The notes under the pieces are model-generated. The model ran no database searches. It had not been told where the DNA came from and saw only the letters and a list, made by a program, of their open reading frames with translations. Positions 6,270 to 13,454 of a stretch of 15,313 bases of DNA are shown here, one piece after another (position 1 is the stretch's first letter; each line of letters opens with the position of its first letter). Source of the DNA: Betaproteobacteria bacterium (GTDB lineage: Bacteria > Pseudomonadota > Gammaproteobacteria > Burkholderiales > Burkholderiaceae_C); assembly GCA_005882155.1 (NCBI GenBank), contig VBCQ01000001.1:1-15313 (forward strand), written 5' to 3'. The position numbers and the translations under genes were made by a program.

Positions 6270-8135
6270 TCACTCGTGATGTCGTGAGGTGCCGCGAGGA
6301 AGAATCACCCCGTCGCCGCCGCCGTACAGATGCTCGACGAGCGCATCGCGATGCGTCAGCACCGCGCGCTGGTTGATCGAACCCTTGTCGGTGATCTCGC
6401 CGCGGTCGATGCTCGGCGGGTCGACGAGCACCAGCGCACGCGCGACGCGCGTCGCGCTGCCGGTGCCGCTCGCGCTCAGGCGATCGACGAGTGTCTGGAA
6501 GAAGCCTCGCACCGCGGACGCGCCAAGCACATCGGCGATCGATGCAGACGCCGCCAGGTCGGCGAGCCGGCGGCAGCTGTCGAGCCGCGGAAAGATCAGG
6601 AGGCCGATCTCGTTGCGGTTCAATCCCGCGACGACGACGTCTTGCACGCACGGGTCTCCCGCCGCGATCGCACGCGCGCGCAGCGGGCCGACCGAGACGA
6701 AGGTGCCGGTCGCGAGCTTGAAGTCTTCGGCGATGCGGCCATCGAACGCGTAGCCGAGTTGCGGGCGCTTCGCATCGATCAGCCTCACCGCATCGCCGCT
6801 GCAATAAAAGCCGTCGGCGTCGAAGCATTCGGCTGTCAGCGCGCTCGCGCGCCAGTAGCCGGGCGTGACGTTCGGCCCGCGGTAACGCAGCTCGGTCTTG
6901 TCGCCCAAGGGCACGAGCTTGAGCTCCATCCCGGGTGCGGGCAGGCCGATGTAGCCCGACTTGACTTCAGGCCCGTTGGCGCAGATGGCGAACGGCGCGG
7001 TTTCGGTCATGCCGAGCCCCGTCAGCATGCGGATGCGCTCGCCGCAAGTCGCTTCGGCAATGCGATCGAGCTTGTCCCACACCGGTTGCGACAGGCCCGC
7101 GCCGGCGAAGAAAAACATCGTCACGCGCGACAGCAGCGTGTCGCGCAACTTCGCGTCGCCCTCCATCGCGTTGGCGATTTCCTCGAAGCCCTTGGGCACG
7201 TTGAAGTAGACCGTCGGCGCGATCTCGCGCAAATTGCGCAGCGTCTCGCCAATCAGCGCCGGCGTCGGCTTGCCGTCGTCGATGTACAGCGTGCCGCCGT
7301 TGTAGATCGTGAGGCCGACGTTGTGGTTGCCGCCGAAGGTGTGGTTCCACGGCAGCCAGTCGACCAGCACCGGCGGCTCTTCAGCGAGCGTCGGAAAGCA
7401 CTGCAGGATCATCTGCTGGTTGCTGCACAGCATGCGTTGCGTGTTGATGACGCCCTTCGGCGACTTCGTCGATCCCGACGTGAAGAGAAATTTGGCGATC
7501 GTGTCGGGACCGACCGCGGCATGCGCCGCATCGACTTGCGGGCTCGGCGGCGTCGCCAGCAATCGATCGAACGAGGTCGACTCGCGGCCGTCGATTTCAC
7601 CCTGCGTCAGCACGAGCGGCGTGTCGACGCCGACGGTGGCATTGATCGCCTTGCCGTAGGCCGACGCGCTGGCCGCGAACACGAGGCCCGGCGTCAGGTT
7701 GTCGAGGATGTGGCGCAGCTTGCCGTAGTCCTGCGACAGCAGGGAATAGGCCGCCGAGATCGGCGCGTACGGCACGCCGGCGAGCATGCAGCCCAATGCG
7801 AGCTGCAAATGCTCGAGGTCGTTGTCGGACAGGATCGCAACCGGCCGCTCGGCGCTCAACCGCAAATCGATCAGCGCCTGCGCGATGCAGCGCGCGTTGT
7901 GCAGCGCCTCGCGGTAGGTGAGGCGCCGCCAGTCGCCGCCTTGCACGCGTCGCGCTGCAAGCGTGCGCTCGGGGGCGTGCTCGGCCCAATGCAGCAGCCG
8001 GTCGGTCAGCCGCGCTGGATACGGCTGCAAGGCCTCTTGCGAGCTGACCCAGGTGCTGCCATCGTCGTGCGCAACGAAGTTCGCGGCGAGCGAGCCGCCG
8101 AGCGAGACCGGCCGATAGCGCACTGCCGTCGTCAT
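6270..8135 (-). CDS. fcs: Feruloyl-CoA synthetase-type acid:CoA ligase
   Basis: An ANL-superfamily enzyme that would activate a hydroxycinnamate-like acid with ATP and CoA. The 621-residue length suits feruloyl-CoA synthetases. Visible motifs are the phosphate-binding loop TSGSTKSPKG (219-228), LTGLGMTET (371-379), YCSGD (444-448), the hinge GRIAEDFKLATG (466-477) and a C-terminal ITDKGSINQR (581-590) whose K584 is the likely catalytic lysine. The stretch DWLPWNHTFGGNHNVGL (259-275), followed by YNGGTLYIDDGKP, is what I associate with the feruloyl-CoA synthetase branch rather than benzoate- or acetate-CoA ligases. The ATG at 8135 overlaps the hydratase stop as ATGA, with AAGG 7 bases upstream. 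Ferulate, p-coumarate or caffeate are plausible substrates, but a related aryl acid is possible. Confidence 0.88.
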   Translation of the reverse strand: MTTAVRYRPVSLGGSLAANFVAHDDGSTWVSSQEALQPYPARLTDRLLHWAEHAPERTLAARRVQGGDWRRLTYREALHNARCIAQALIDLRLSAERPVAILSDNDLEHLQLALGCMLAGVPYAPISAAYSLLSQDYGKLRHILDNLTPGLVFAASASAYGKAINATVGVDTPLVLTQGEIDGRESTSFDRLLATPPSPQVDAAHAAVGPDTIAKFLFTSGSTKSPKGVINTQRMLCSNQQMILQCFPTLAEEPPVLVDWLPWNHTFGGNHNVGLTIYNGGTLYIDDGKPTPALIGETLRNLREIAPTVYFNVPKGFEEIANAMEGDAKLRDTLLSRVTMFFFAGAGLSQPVWDKLDRIAEATCGERIRMLTGLGMTETAPFAICANGPEVKSGYIGLPAPGMELKLVPLGDKTELRYRGPNVTPGYWRASALTAECFDADGFYCSGDAVRLIDAKRPQLGYAFDGRIAEDFKLATGTFVSVGPLRARAIAAGDPCVQDVVVAGLNRNEIGLLIFPRLDSCRRLADLAASASIADVLGASAVRGFFQTLVDRLSASGTGSATRVARALVLVDPPSIDRGEITDKGSINQRAVLTHRDALVEHLYGGGDGVILPRGTSRHHE

Positions 8136-8908
8136 TTGCCGACCTTGCCCGATTTGCCGTCGAGGAACTCGCGCATGCGGCCTTTCGCGGCATCGTCGGC
8201 CTGGGCGATCGCCGCCATCAGCGACTCGGTCAGCAGGCCTGCAGCCTGGCCCTGCTCGGCGATGCGCGGCAACGCGTGCATCACCGCGAAGTTCGACAGC
8301 GGCGCGTTCAGCGCGACCTTCGCAGCCAACTCCATGGCAAAGGCCAGACCTTGCCCGACATCGACGACGTACTGCGACAAGCCGATGCGCTCGCCTTCGT
8401 CGGCGTCGATCACACGACCGGTCAGCATCATGTCGGTCATTCGCGCGACGCCGATCAGGCGCGGGATTCGCGCCGAGCCGCCGCCGCCGACGAACAGGCC
8501 GCGCTGGCCTTCGGGCAGCGCGTAGTAGGCGCTGCGTTCGGCGACGCGGATGTGCGCCGCACTCGCGAGCTCGAGCCCGCCGCCGATGACGGCGCCGTGC
8601 AGCACCGCGATCACCGGGACGCGGCCGAACTGGATCTGCTCGAACGCCGCATGCCAAGCGCGCGAATGCATCAGGCCGTCGGCGACGCTGCGCTCGGTGA
8701 GCTCCGACAAATCGAGACCTGCGCTGAAGTGCTCGCCTTCGCCGCTGAGCACGATCACGTTCACCGCGTCAGGCAGGTTGACGAAGGCGGCGTGCAGCTC
8801 GGCGATCAACGCATCGTTGAGCGCGTTGCGCTTGGCCGGGCGATTGAGGCGGACGTGACCCACGGCGCCTTGAACGTCGAGTGTGAGCAGCGGGGCAGCG
8901 GTGACCAT
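8132..8908 (-). CDS. Enoyl-CoA hydratase, crotonase family
   Basis: A 258-residue crotonase-fold enzyme that would add water across the double bond of an enoyl-CoA, here probably the product of the adjacent ligase. HFSAGLDL (60-67) and HGAVIGGG (104-111) form the oxyanion hole. The two catalytic glutamates of classical hydratases are both present, at E113 (GGGLE) and E133 (ALPE), 20 residues apart as in rat mitochondrial hydratase (E144/E164). 4-hydroxycinnamoyl-CoA hydratase-lyase lacks the first glutamate, so this is not that enzyme. The ATG at 8908 is preferred over an upstream TTG at 8926 because AGGAA lies 4 bases before it. It is the first gene of the operon and overlaps the ligase gene by 4 bp. 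The polyglycine run FVGGGGS (139-145) replaces the usual IPGAGGT of the family. Confidence 0.92.
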   Translation of the reverse strand: MVTAAPLLTLDVQGAVGHVRLNRPAKRNALNDALIAELHAAFVNLPDAVNVIVLSGEGEHFSAGLDLSELTERSVADGLMHSRAWHAAFEQIQFGRVPVIAVLHGAVIGGGLELASAAHIRVAERSAYYALPEGQRGLFVGGGGSARIPRLIGVARMTDMMLTGRVIDADEGERIGLSQYVVDVGQGLAFAMELAAKVALNAPLSNFAVMHALPRIAEQGQAAGLLTESLMAAIAQADDAAKGRMREFLDGKSGKVGK

Positions 8909-8981
8909 CGGATTCCTGTCGGTCAAAACAGTTTCGATGTTTAACTAAATGACCGGCCCCCGAAATCGGGTAAACCCACGC
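8909..8981 (-). promoter_or_regulatory. Candidate promoter/operator region of the catabolic operon
   Basis: This 73-bp gap separates the kinase stop from the hydratase start and holds an AT-rich island (about 8924-8950) in otherwise very GC-rich DNA. The island is framed by GGTCA (8921-8925) and TGACC (8950-8954), a 5-bp inverted pair 24 bases apart, with TTTAACTAAA at 8940-8949 inside. These are possible sites for the operon's MarR protein. Two overlapping mini-hairpins lie on the kinase side (CCCGA-AA-TCGGG at 8959-8970 and GGGT-AA-ACCC at 8968-8977), but no T-run follows, so a terminator is doubtful. I see no convincing sigma-70 -35/-10 pair. Confidence 0.4.
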
Positions 8982-11396
8982 TCAGCTGAAGCGCGTGTCG
9001 ACCTTGTCGAGCACCTCGTCGAGCACCGCGAGCAGCTCGTTGACGCTGACCGGCTTGGTCAGGTAGCGATGCGCGCCGGCTTCGATCGCTTCGTCGATTT
9101 GCGACAGCAGCGCGTCGGCCGACACGATAACGACCGGGATCACCGAGGTCGAGCGATCCGACTTCAGATGGCGCAGCAACTCCATGCCGCTGATGTCGGG
9201 CAGGTGCATGTCGAGCAGGATCACGTCGGGCCGGCGCGCGCGGATCGCGGCCAGCCCATCGAGCCCCGTCACCGACACGTCCATCAGCACTTGCGGGCGT
9301 TGCCCCAGCACGCCGCGCATCACCTCGACGTTGGTCTCGTTGTCTTCGACGTAGTGGACGACACGCTGGTGGTACTCGGCCCGACCGGTCGTCAACTCGT
9401 CGAGGTCGGATCGCACCGTGTCGGGGTCGATCACGGCCGGCAACGACAAGATGAACGACGAGCCTTCGCCGGCGACGCTGCGCGCGCGCAAGGTGCCGCC
9501 CATCAGCTCGGCGAGGCGCTGGCTGATCACGAGTCCGATGCCGGTGCCTTCCTGCGCAGAGCGCTCGCGGCCGAGGCGGTTGAACGGCTGGAACAGCTCG
9601 CTCAATTGCGCCGGTGTCATGCCGAGTCCGGTGTCGGTGACGGCGATCTCGACCCTCTCGTCGGCGAGGCGGCTCGCGATGTGGATGCGGCCGTTGTCGG
9701 TGTTGTACTTCACCGCGTTGCTCATCAGATTCGTCAGGATCTGCTTGACGCGCGTCGCGTCGCCTTGCACCAGCAGCGCGTCGCGCGCGAGGTCGTCGCT
9801 GATCAGGATGCCGCGCTTGCGCGCCTCGCCGTCGATCATCGTCGTCGTCGCGGCGAGCAGGCTCTCGAGCTGGAGCGTCTCGGTGCTCAAGCGCAGGTTG
9901 CCCGACTCGATGCGCGACAGGTCGAGCACGTCGTTGATCATCTCGAGCAAGTGCCAGCCGGCTTGCTGGATCTGTGCCACCCACGGCCGCTGCGGGTCGG
10001 CGAGCGGATGGCGCTGGTCCAGCTCGAGCAATTGCGCGAAGCCGAGCATCGCGTTCAGCGGCGTGCGCAGCTCATGGCTCATGCGCGACAGGAAGTCGCT
10101 CTTCGCGCGGTTCGATGCCTCGGCCGCCTCGCGCGCGCGCTCGGCCTCGGCGAGCTTCAGATGCTCGGTGATGTCTTCGACCGCGCCGACGATGCGCCAC
10201 GGCCGGCCCTGCGGGTCGCGCAGCAGCGACACGGTCGACTGCACCCACACCGTGTGGCCGGCCTTGTTGATGTAGCGCTTGTGGCGGCGATAAAGCGGAA
10301 ACGCGCCGGCGATCAATTGCGACGAGAACTCGCGGTCCTGCGCCACGTCGTCGGGATGCGTGAAGTCGGTCGCCGTCATCGTCAGCAGCGCTTCGGCGCT
10401 GTGCCCCACCAGCTCGCAGAAGCGCGGATTGGTCTGCTTCACGTTGCCGCGCAGGTCGGTGTAGCAGACGCCGATCGGCACGTTGTTGAAGATGTTGCGA
10501 AAGCGCTGCTCGCTCTCGCGCATCGCCGCTTCGGCCTGCTCGCGCTCGCGCACCTGCTGCGTGAGCGCGGCCGTGCGCTCGCGCACCGCGACCTCGATGC
10601 GGCGTGTGCGGCCGGTCACCGTCAGCAGCAGCGCGCCGAGCACCGACACTGACAGCAAGCCCGCGACCGAAAACAACCAGGCGTTGCTGCTGCGCGTGCC
10701 GGCGATATCGCTCGCGGTGGCGAAGTGGCTGCGCGTGCGCTCCTCGTCCCAGCCGGCGACGAACACGATCATCGCCGCGAGCAGCATGGTGACGAGCGTC
10801 AGCGTGAGACCGACAGTCCAGCGGCGCGGCAGCCACTCGCTGCGCGGGCGCCCGATCAGCGTCAGCGCAATTGGCGCTGCAATCGCGGTCCCGAGCGAGT
10901 CGCCGACCCACCACGTGAGCCAGCTGAACGGCAGCTGCGCTGTCGTCACCACGCTGGTCACGCCGAGCGCGCTCGTTGCGACCGATGCGCTGATCAGGCA
11001 CGCGGCGAACGCGCCAAGCGCGAAGAACATCGCGACGTCGCGCGGCTCCGACAAGGTCAGCGGCTGTCGAACGAAGCGCTTGACCAGCGCGGCGCCGGCG
11101 AGCGCCTGCAGCATCGCGCCGATCGCGATCAACGCCGGCAGTGCCAAGCTCGTGCCGCTCGGGTTCAGCCACGCGTTGACGCAGAACGCGCCGAGCGCGA
11201 CACCCGCTGCGGCGGGCCAGCCGTAGACCAGCACACACGCGAGCGCGACACCCGCGGCCGGGTACAGCGGCGACGCATAGCCGGGCGGGATGGCGAGCTG
11301 CAGCGCGCCCCAGCCAAGCACGCCGTACGCCGCGGCCGTGGCGAGCAGCAGCGCGAGCGATTGCAAAGTCTGCCGTGCGTCGGGGCGTGCGTTCAA
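8982..11396 (-). CDS. Hybrid sensor histidine kinase (MASE1-like, PAS, HisKA, HATPase, receiver)
   Basis: An 804-residue inner-membrane sensor kinase. Residues 1-260 contain about eight hydrophobic segments resembling a MASE1 sensory region (SPLYPAAGVALA at 42-53, WWVGDSLG at 162-169). A coiled region (265-295) leads to a PAS domain (about 296-412, ending IVGAVEDITE). The HisKA H-box is SHELRTPLN with H441. The HATPase has N560 (N-box), DTGLGM (588-593) and GTGIGL (617-622). The receiver domain has E684/D685, phospho-acceptor D729 (ILLDMHLP) and K781. No Hpt domain or partner regulator gene is visible. The start is uncertain: TTG 11396 is the furthest downstream codon that keeps the whole first membrane segment, but it lacks a clear Shine-Dalgarno sequence. 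It begins 22 bp after ychF and may be cotranscribed with it. The signal is unknown; closeness to the catabolic operon is suggestive only. Confidence 0.92.
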   Translation of the reverse strand: MNARPDARQTLQSLALLLATAAAYGVLGWGALQLAIPPGYASPLYPAAGVALACVLVYGWPAAAGVALGAFCVNAWLNPSGTSLALPALIAIGAMLQALAGAALVKRFVRQPLTLSEPRDVAMFFALGAFAACLISASVATSALGVTSVVTTAQLPFSWLTWWVGDSLGTAIAAPIALTLIGRPRSEWLPRRWTVGLTLTLVTMLLAAMIVFVAGWDEERTRSHFATASDIAGTRSSNAWLFSVAGLLSVSVLGALLLTVTGRTRRIEVAVRERTAALTQQVREREQAEAAMRESEQRFRNIFNNVPIGVCYTDLRGNVKQTNPRFCELVGHSAEALLTMTATDFTHPDDVAQDREFSSQLIAGAFPLYRRHKRYINKAGHTVWVQSTVSLLRDPQGRPWRIVGAVEDITEHLKLAEAERAREAAEASNRAKSDFLSRMSHELRTPLNAMLGFAQLLELDQRHPLADPQRPWVAQIQQAGWHLLEMINDVLDLSRIESGNLRLSTETLQLESLLAATTTMIDGEARKRGILISDDLARDALLVQGDATRVKQILTNLMSNAVKYNTDNGRIHIASRLADERVEIAVTDTGLGMTPAQLSELFQPFNRLGRERSAQEGTGIGLVISQRLAELMGGTLRARSVAGEGSSFILSLPAVIDPDTVRSDLDELTTGRAEYHQRVVHYVEDNETNVEVMRGVLGQRPQVLMDVSVTGLDGLAAIRARRPDVILLDMHLPDISGMELLRHLKSDRSTSVIPVVIVSADALLSQIDEAIEAGAHRYLTKPVSVNELLAVLDEVLDKVDTRFS

Positions 11397-11418
11397 AGGT
11401 GCTGCAAAGTGTTGCGGC

Positions 11419-12513
11419 TCAAACGTTGAACAGGAAGTTCATCACGTCGCCGTCGTTGACGACGTAGTCCTTGCCTTCGGCGCGCATCTTGCCCGCGTCT
11501 TTCGCACCCTGCTCGCCTTTGAACGTGATGAAGTCGTCGAAGGCGATCGTTTGCGCGCGGATGAAGCCGCGCTCGAAGTCGGTGTGGATCACGCCGGCCG
11601 CCTGCGGCGCGGTGTCGCCGACGTGGATGGTCCAGGCGCGCACCTCTTTCACGCCGGCGGTGAAGTAGGTCTGCAGTCCGAGCAACGTGAACGCCGCGCG
11701 AATCAGGCGGTTCAGCCCCGGCTCGGTCTGCCCCATCTCCTGCAGGAACATCAGCTTGTCGTCGTCGGCCATGTCGGCGAGCTCGGCCTCCGTCTTCGCG
11801 CAGATCGCGACCACCGGCGACTTCTGCGCGTTGGCATAGGCGCGCAGCTTGTCGAGATAGGGGTTGGCCTCGAATCCGTTCTCGTCGACGTTGCCGACGA
11901 ACATCGCCGGCTTGGCGGTAATGAGGCACAGCGGCTTCAGCACCGCGAGCTCTTCCTTGCTGAACGCGATGCTGCGCACCGGCAACGCCCGGTCGAGCGC
12001 AGCCTGGCACTTGACGAGGACGTCGACCAGGCGCTGCGCCTCCTTGTCGTTGCCGGCCTTGGCGACCTTGGTGTAGCGCGCCAGGCTCTTCTCGACGGTG
12101 GCCAGATCAGCGAGGCACAGCTCGGTCTGGATCACCTCGATGTCGGAGATCGGATCGACCCTGCCCGCGACATGAACGACGTTCTCGTCGTCGAAGCAGC
12201 GAACGACGTTGACGATCGCATCGGTCTCGCGAATGTGCGCGAGGAACTGGTTGCCGAGGCCCTCGCCCTTGGACGCGCCGGCGACCAGCCCCGCGATGTC
12301 GACGAACTCGACAATCGCCGGCACGACGCGCTCCGGCTTGACGATCTTGGCCAGCGCATCGAGCCGCGAGTCAGGCAGCTCGACGATGCCGACGTTCGGC
12401 TCGATGGTGCAGAACGGATAGTTCTCGGCGGCAATGCCGGCTTTCGTCAGCGCGTTGAAGAGGGTGGACTTGCCGACATTGGGCAAGCCCACGATGCCGC
12501 ATTTGAGGCTCAT
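11419..12513 (-). CDS. ychF: YchF/OLA1-type ATPase (redox-regulated ribosome-associated P-loop protein)
   Basis: A 364-residue Obg-family P-loop protein, essentially the length of E. coli YchF (363). It has G1 GLPNVGKST (9-17), G3 DIAGL (72-76), and NVDE (208-211) where GTPases carry NKxD. The NxxE form is the family hallmark linked to ATP rather than GTP preference. A coiled-coil segment lies around 130-185, and a TGS domain fills roughly 278-362, ending in DVMNFLFNV. YchF associates with ribosomes and, in E. coli, negatively affects oxidative-stress defence. The ATG at 12513 is fixed by the conserved MSLKCGIVG start, although no good ribosome binding site precedes it. In many proteobacteria ychF follows pth; here the upstream neighbour is a MOSC gene separated by a dispersed repeat. 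Confidence 0.97.
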   Translation of the reverse strand: MSLKCGIVGLPNVGKSTLFNALTKAGIAAENYPFCTIEPNVGIVELPDSRLDALAKIVKPERVVPAIVEFVDIAGLVAGASKGEGLGNQFLAHIRETDAIVNVVRCFDDENVVHVAGRVDPISDIEVIQTELCLADLATVEKSLARYTKVAKAGNDKEAQRLVDVLVKCQAALDRALPVRSIAFSKEELAVLKPLCLITAKPAMFVGNVDENGFEANPYLDKLRAYANAQKSPVVAICAKTEAELADMADDDKLMFLQEMGQTEPGLNRLIRAAFTLLGLQTYFTAGVKEVRAWTIHVGDTAPQAAGVIHTDFERGFIRAQTIAFDDFITFKGEQGAKDAGKMRAEGKDYVVNDGDVMNFLFNV

Positions 12514-12558
12514 GGGAGGCTTTCAGCTTTCGGGGGAGGCAGGATTCTAAGTGTGGCT

Positions 12559-12590
12559 CCCTCTCCCTCTGGGAGAGGGCAGGGTGAGGG
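12559..12590. repeat. Dispersed intergenic hairpin repeat (CCCTCTCCC type)
   Basis: CCCTCTCCC (12559-12567) and GGGAGAGGG (12571-12579) are perfect 9-bp arms around a 3-base loop, followed by CAGGGTGAGGG (12580-12590). I recognise this unit as a widespread intergenic repeat in proteobacterial genomes; read in another frame it yields the familiar spurious peptide PHPALSQRERE. It lies in the 85-bp gap between the MOSC stop (12600) and the ychF start (12513). It may act as an RNA hairpin ending or stabilising the asmA-MOSC transcript, but there is no T-tract on the minus strand after it. Confidence 0.85.
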
Positions 12591-12599
12591 CGCGGTGCC

Positions 12600-13454
12600 T
12601 CAATCAAACCGATACGTCGCCCCGCCGCTCATCCCGATCCGCAACACTCGCTCCACGCCCTCGACAATCACCGCGTTCATCCCGAACGTCACCGCCCCCT
12701 CCAACCGCGAATCCGTCCGATACGCCGCCAGCGCGTCGCCCACCGCATGACCCGTCGCCGCGGTCAGCGGGTCGACATCGGGAATCGTGCAGCGCGAGCA
12801 CGGCTTGACGAGCTTCAGCCGTACCGCTCCATCGTCGGTGTCGAAGACGATTTCATCGAGATGGTCTTCGCCATTCGCGTCGAGACCGTCGAGCACGAGG
12901 TTGGGCCGAAAGCGCGCCATCGTCACCGCGTCGACGCCGTTCGACGCAAGCCGCCGGTTCAGCTCGTCTAGACCCGCAGTCGACGTGACGAGCAGCGGAA
13001 ACGCATCGGCGAACGCGTTCTCGGCCGCGATGTCGCCGGTCCACTTTCGATTCGAGAAGCGTTGCTGCTCGGGGTCGAAGCGCACCAGCCGCAAGCGTGT
13101 CTCAAGAAAGTCGCTGAACCATTGCGCCGCCAGATCGCCCATGTCGTAGGCCGCGACCTCGTCGTCCCACACCGTCACGCGCGCTGCTTGCTCGACAGCG
13201 TCGAGCGCCACATGCAGCGCGAGCATCCTGCTCGCGCGCAGGATCATGTCGCTGCCGCGCAGCTGAGGCCGAATCAATGCCATCCGCGGCAGCTCGCGCT
13301 GAGTGACGAAGCGGCCCACATGGTCGACCACCATCCACGCGCGGTCGAACTCGAGCCCGGTCTCGACGAGCACCGATTCATCGAGCGCAACACCGCCGCA
13401 GCTCTTCACCGGATAGACATTCAGCGCGGCGATGCGCACGTCCACGTCGCTCAC
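12600..13454 (-). CDS. MOSC-domain protein (mARC/YcbX-like, without ferredoxin domain)
   Basis: A 284-residue protein with an N-terminal MOSC beta-barrel domain (about 5-120, beginning ALNVYPVKSCGG) and a C-terminal MOSC domain (about 130-280). The conserved KPCSRCTIPDVDP (217-229) holds C219 and C222; mARC and YcbX enzymes use a cysteine in this motif to bind molybdenum cofactor. Family members reduce N-hydroxylated compounds. Unlike E. coli YcbX (about 369 residues), it has no C-terminal 2Fe-2S ferredoxin domain, so an electron donor would have to be a separate protein. It starts at GTG 13454, overlapping the AsmA-family stop as GTGA, with AAAGG about 10 bases upstream. That points to translational coupling, although a functional link between the two is not obvious. 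Confidence 0.9.
   Translation of the reverse strand: MSDVDVRIAALNVYPVKSCGGVALDESVLVETGLEFDRAWMVVDHVGRFVTQRELPRMALIRPQLRGSDMILRASRMLALHVALDAVEQAARVTVWDDEVAAYDMGDLAAQWFSDFLETRLRLVRFDPEQQRFSNRKWTGDIAAENAFADAFPLLVTSTAGLDELNRRLASNGVDAVTMARFRPNLVLDGLDANGEDHLDEIVFDTDDGAVRLKLVKPCSRCTIPDVDPLTAATGHAVGDALAAYRTDSRLEGAVTFGMNAVIVEGVERVLRIGMSGGATYRFD

Larger units (their letters stand above)
531..8908 (-). other. Predicted eight-gene operon for uptake and CoA-dependent breakdown of an aromatic acid
   Basis: In transcription order the genes are hydratase, CoA ligase, thioesterase, binding protein, LivH, LivM-LivG fusion, LivF and MarR. Junctions are: ATGA overlap, 5-bp gap, 34-bp gap, 20-bp gap, 1-bp gap, 124-bp gap with a palindrome, and GTGA overlap. 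The spacing supports one transcript from the 73-bp region at 8909-8981, although the palindrome could reduce or separate livF-marR expression. The gene content resembles the R. palustris cou locus (ligase, crotonase, HAAT-type transporter, MarR regulator). Single-transcript status is inferred from spacing only. Confidence 0.75.

Noticed and set aside
5845..6828. Longer N-terminal form of the thioesterase (327 codons)
   Set aside because: The upstream part is a shadow frame of the ligase gene. The thioesterase fold and the Asp17 position fix the start at 6264.
6330..8525. Long open plus-strand frame (731 codons) antisense to the ligase and hydratase genes
   Set aside because: It is an antisense shadow of well-supported genes in very GC-rich DNA. 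Its translation is rich in Arg, Ala, Asp and Gln in a low-complexity manner and shows no domain. The same applies to plus-strand frames at 1704-3314, 3535-4905, 4746-5921, 8949-10652 and 13490-14905.
8132..8908. Hydratase as 4-hydroxycinnamoyl-CoA hydratase-lyase (vanillin-forming)
   Set aside because: The hydratase-lyase lacks the first catalytic glutamate (GGGFS in the sequence I recall). Here GGGLE is intact, and the C-terminal half does not resemble that enzyme.
8924..8954. Sigma-70 promoter for the operon using TTTACC and TTTAGT on the minus strand
   Set aside because: Each box matches only about 4 of 6 positions and the spacing is 19 bases, so it is not better than chance.
12371..12607. 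Possible small minus-strand protein containing PHPALSQRERE
   Set aside because: This peptide is a known artefact of translating the dispersed CCCTCTCCC hairpin repeat; the rest is an off-frame reading of ychF.
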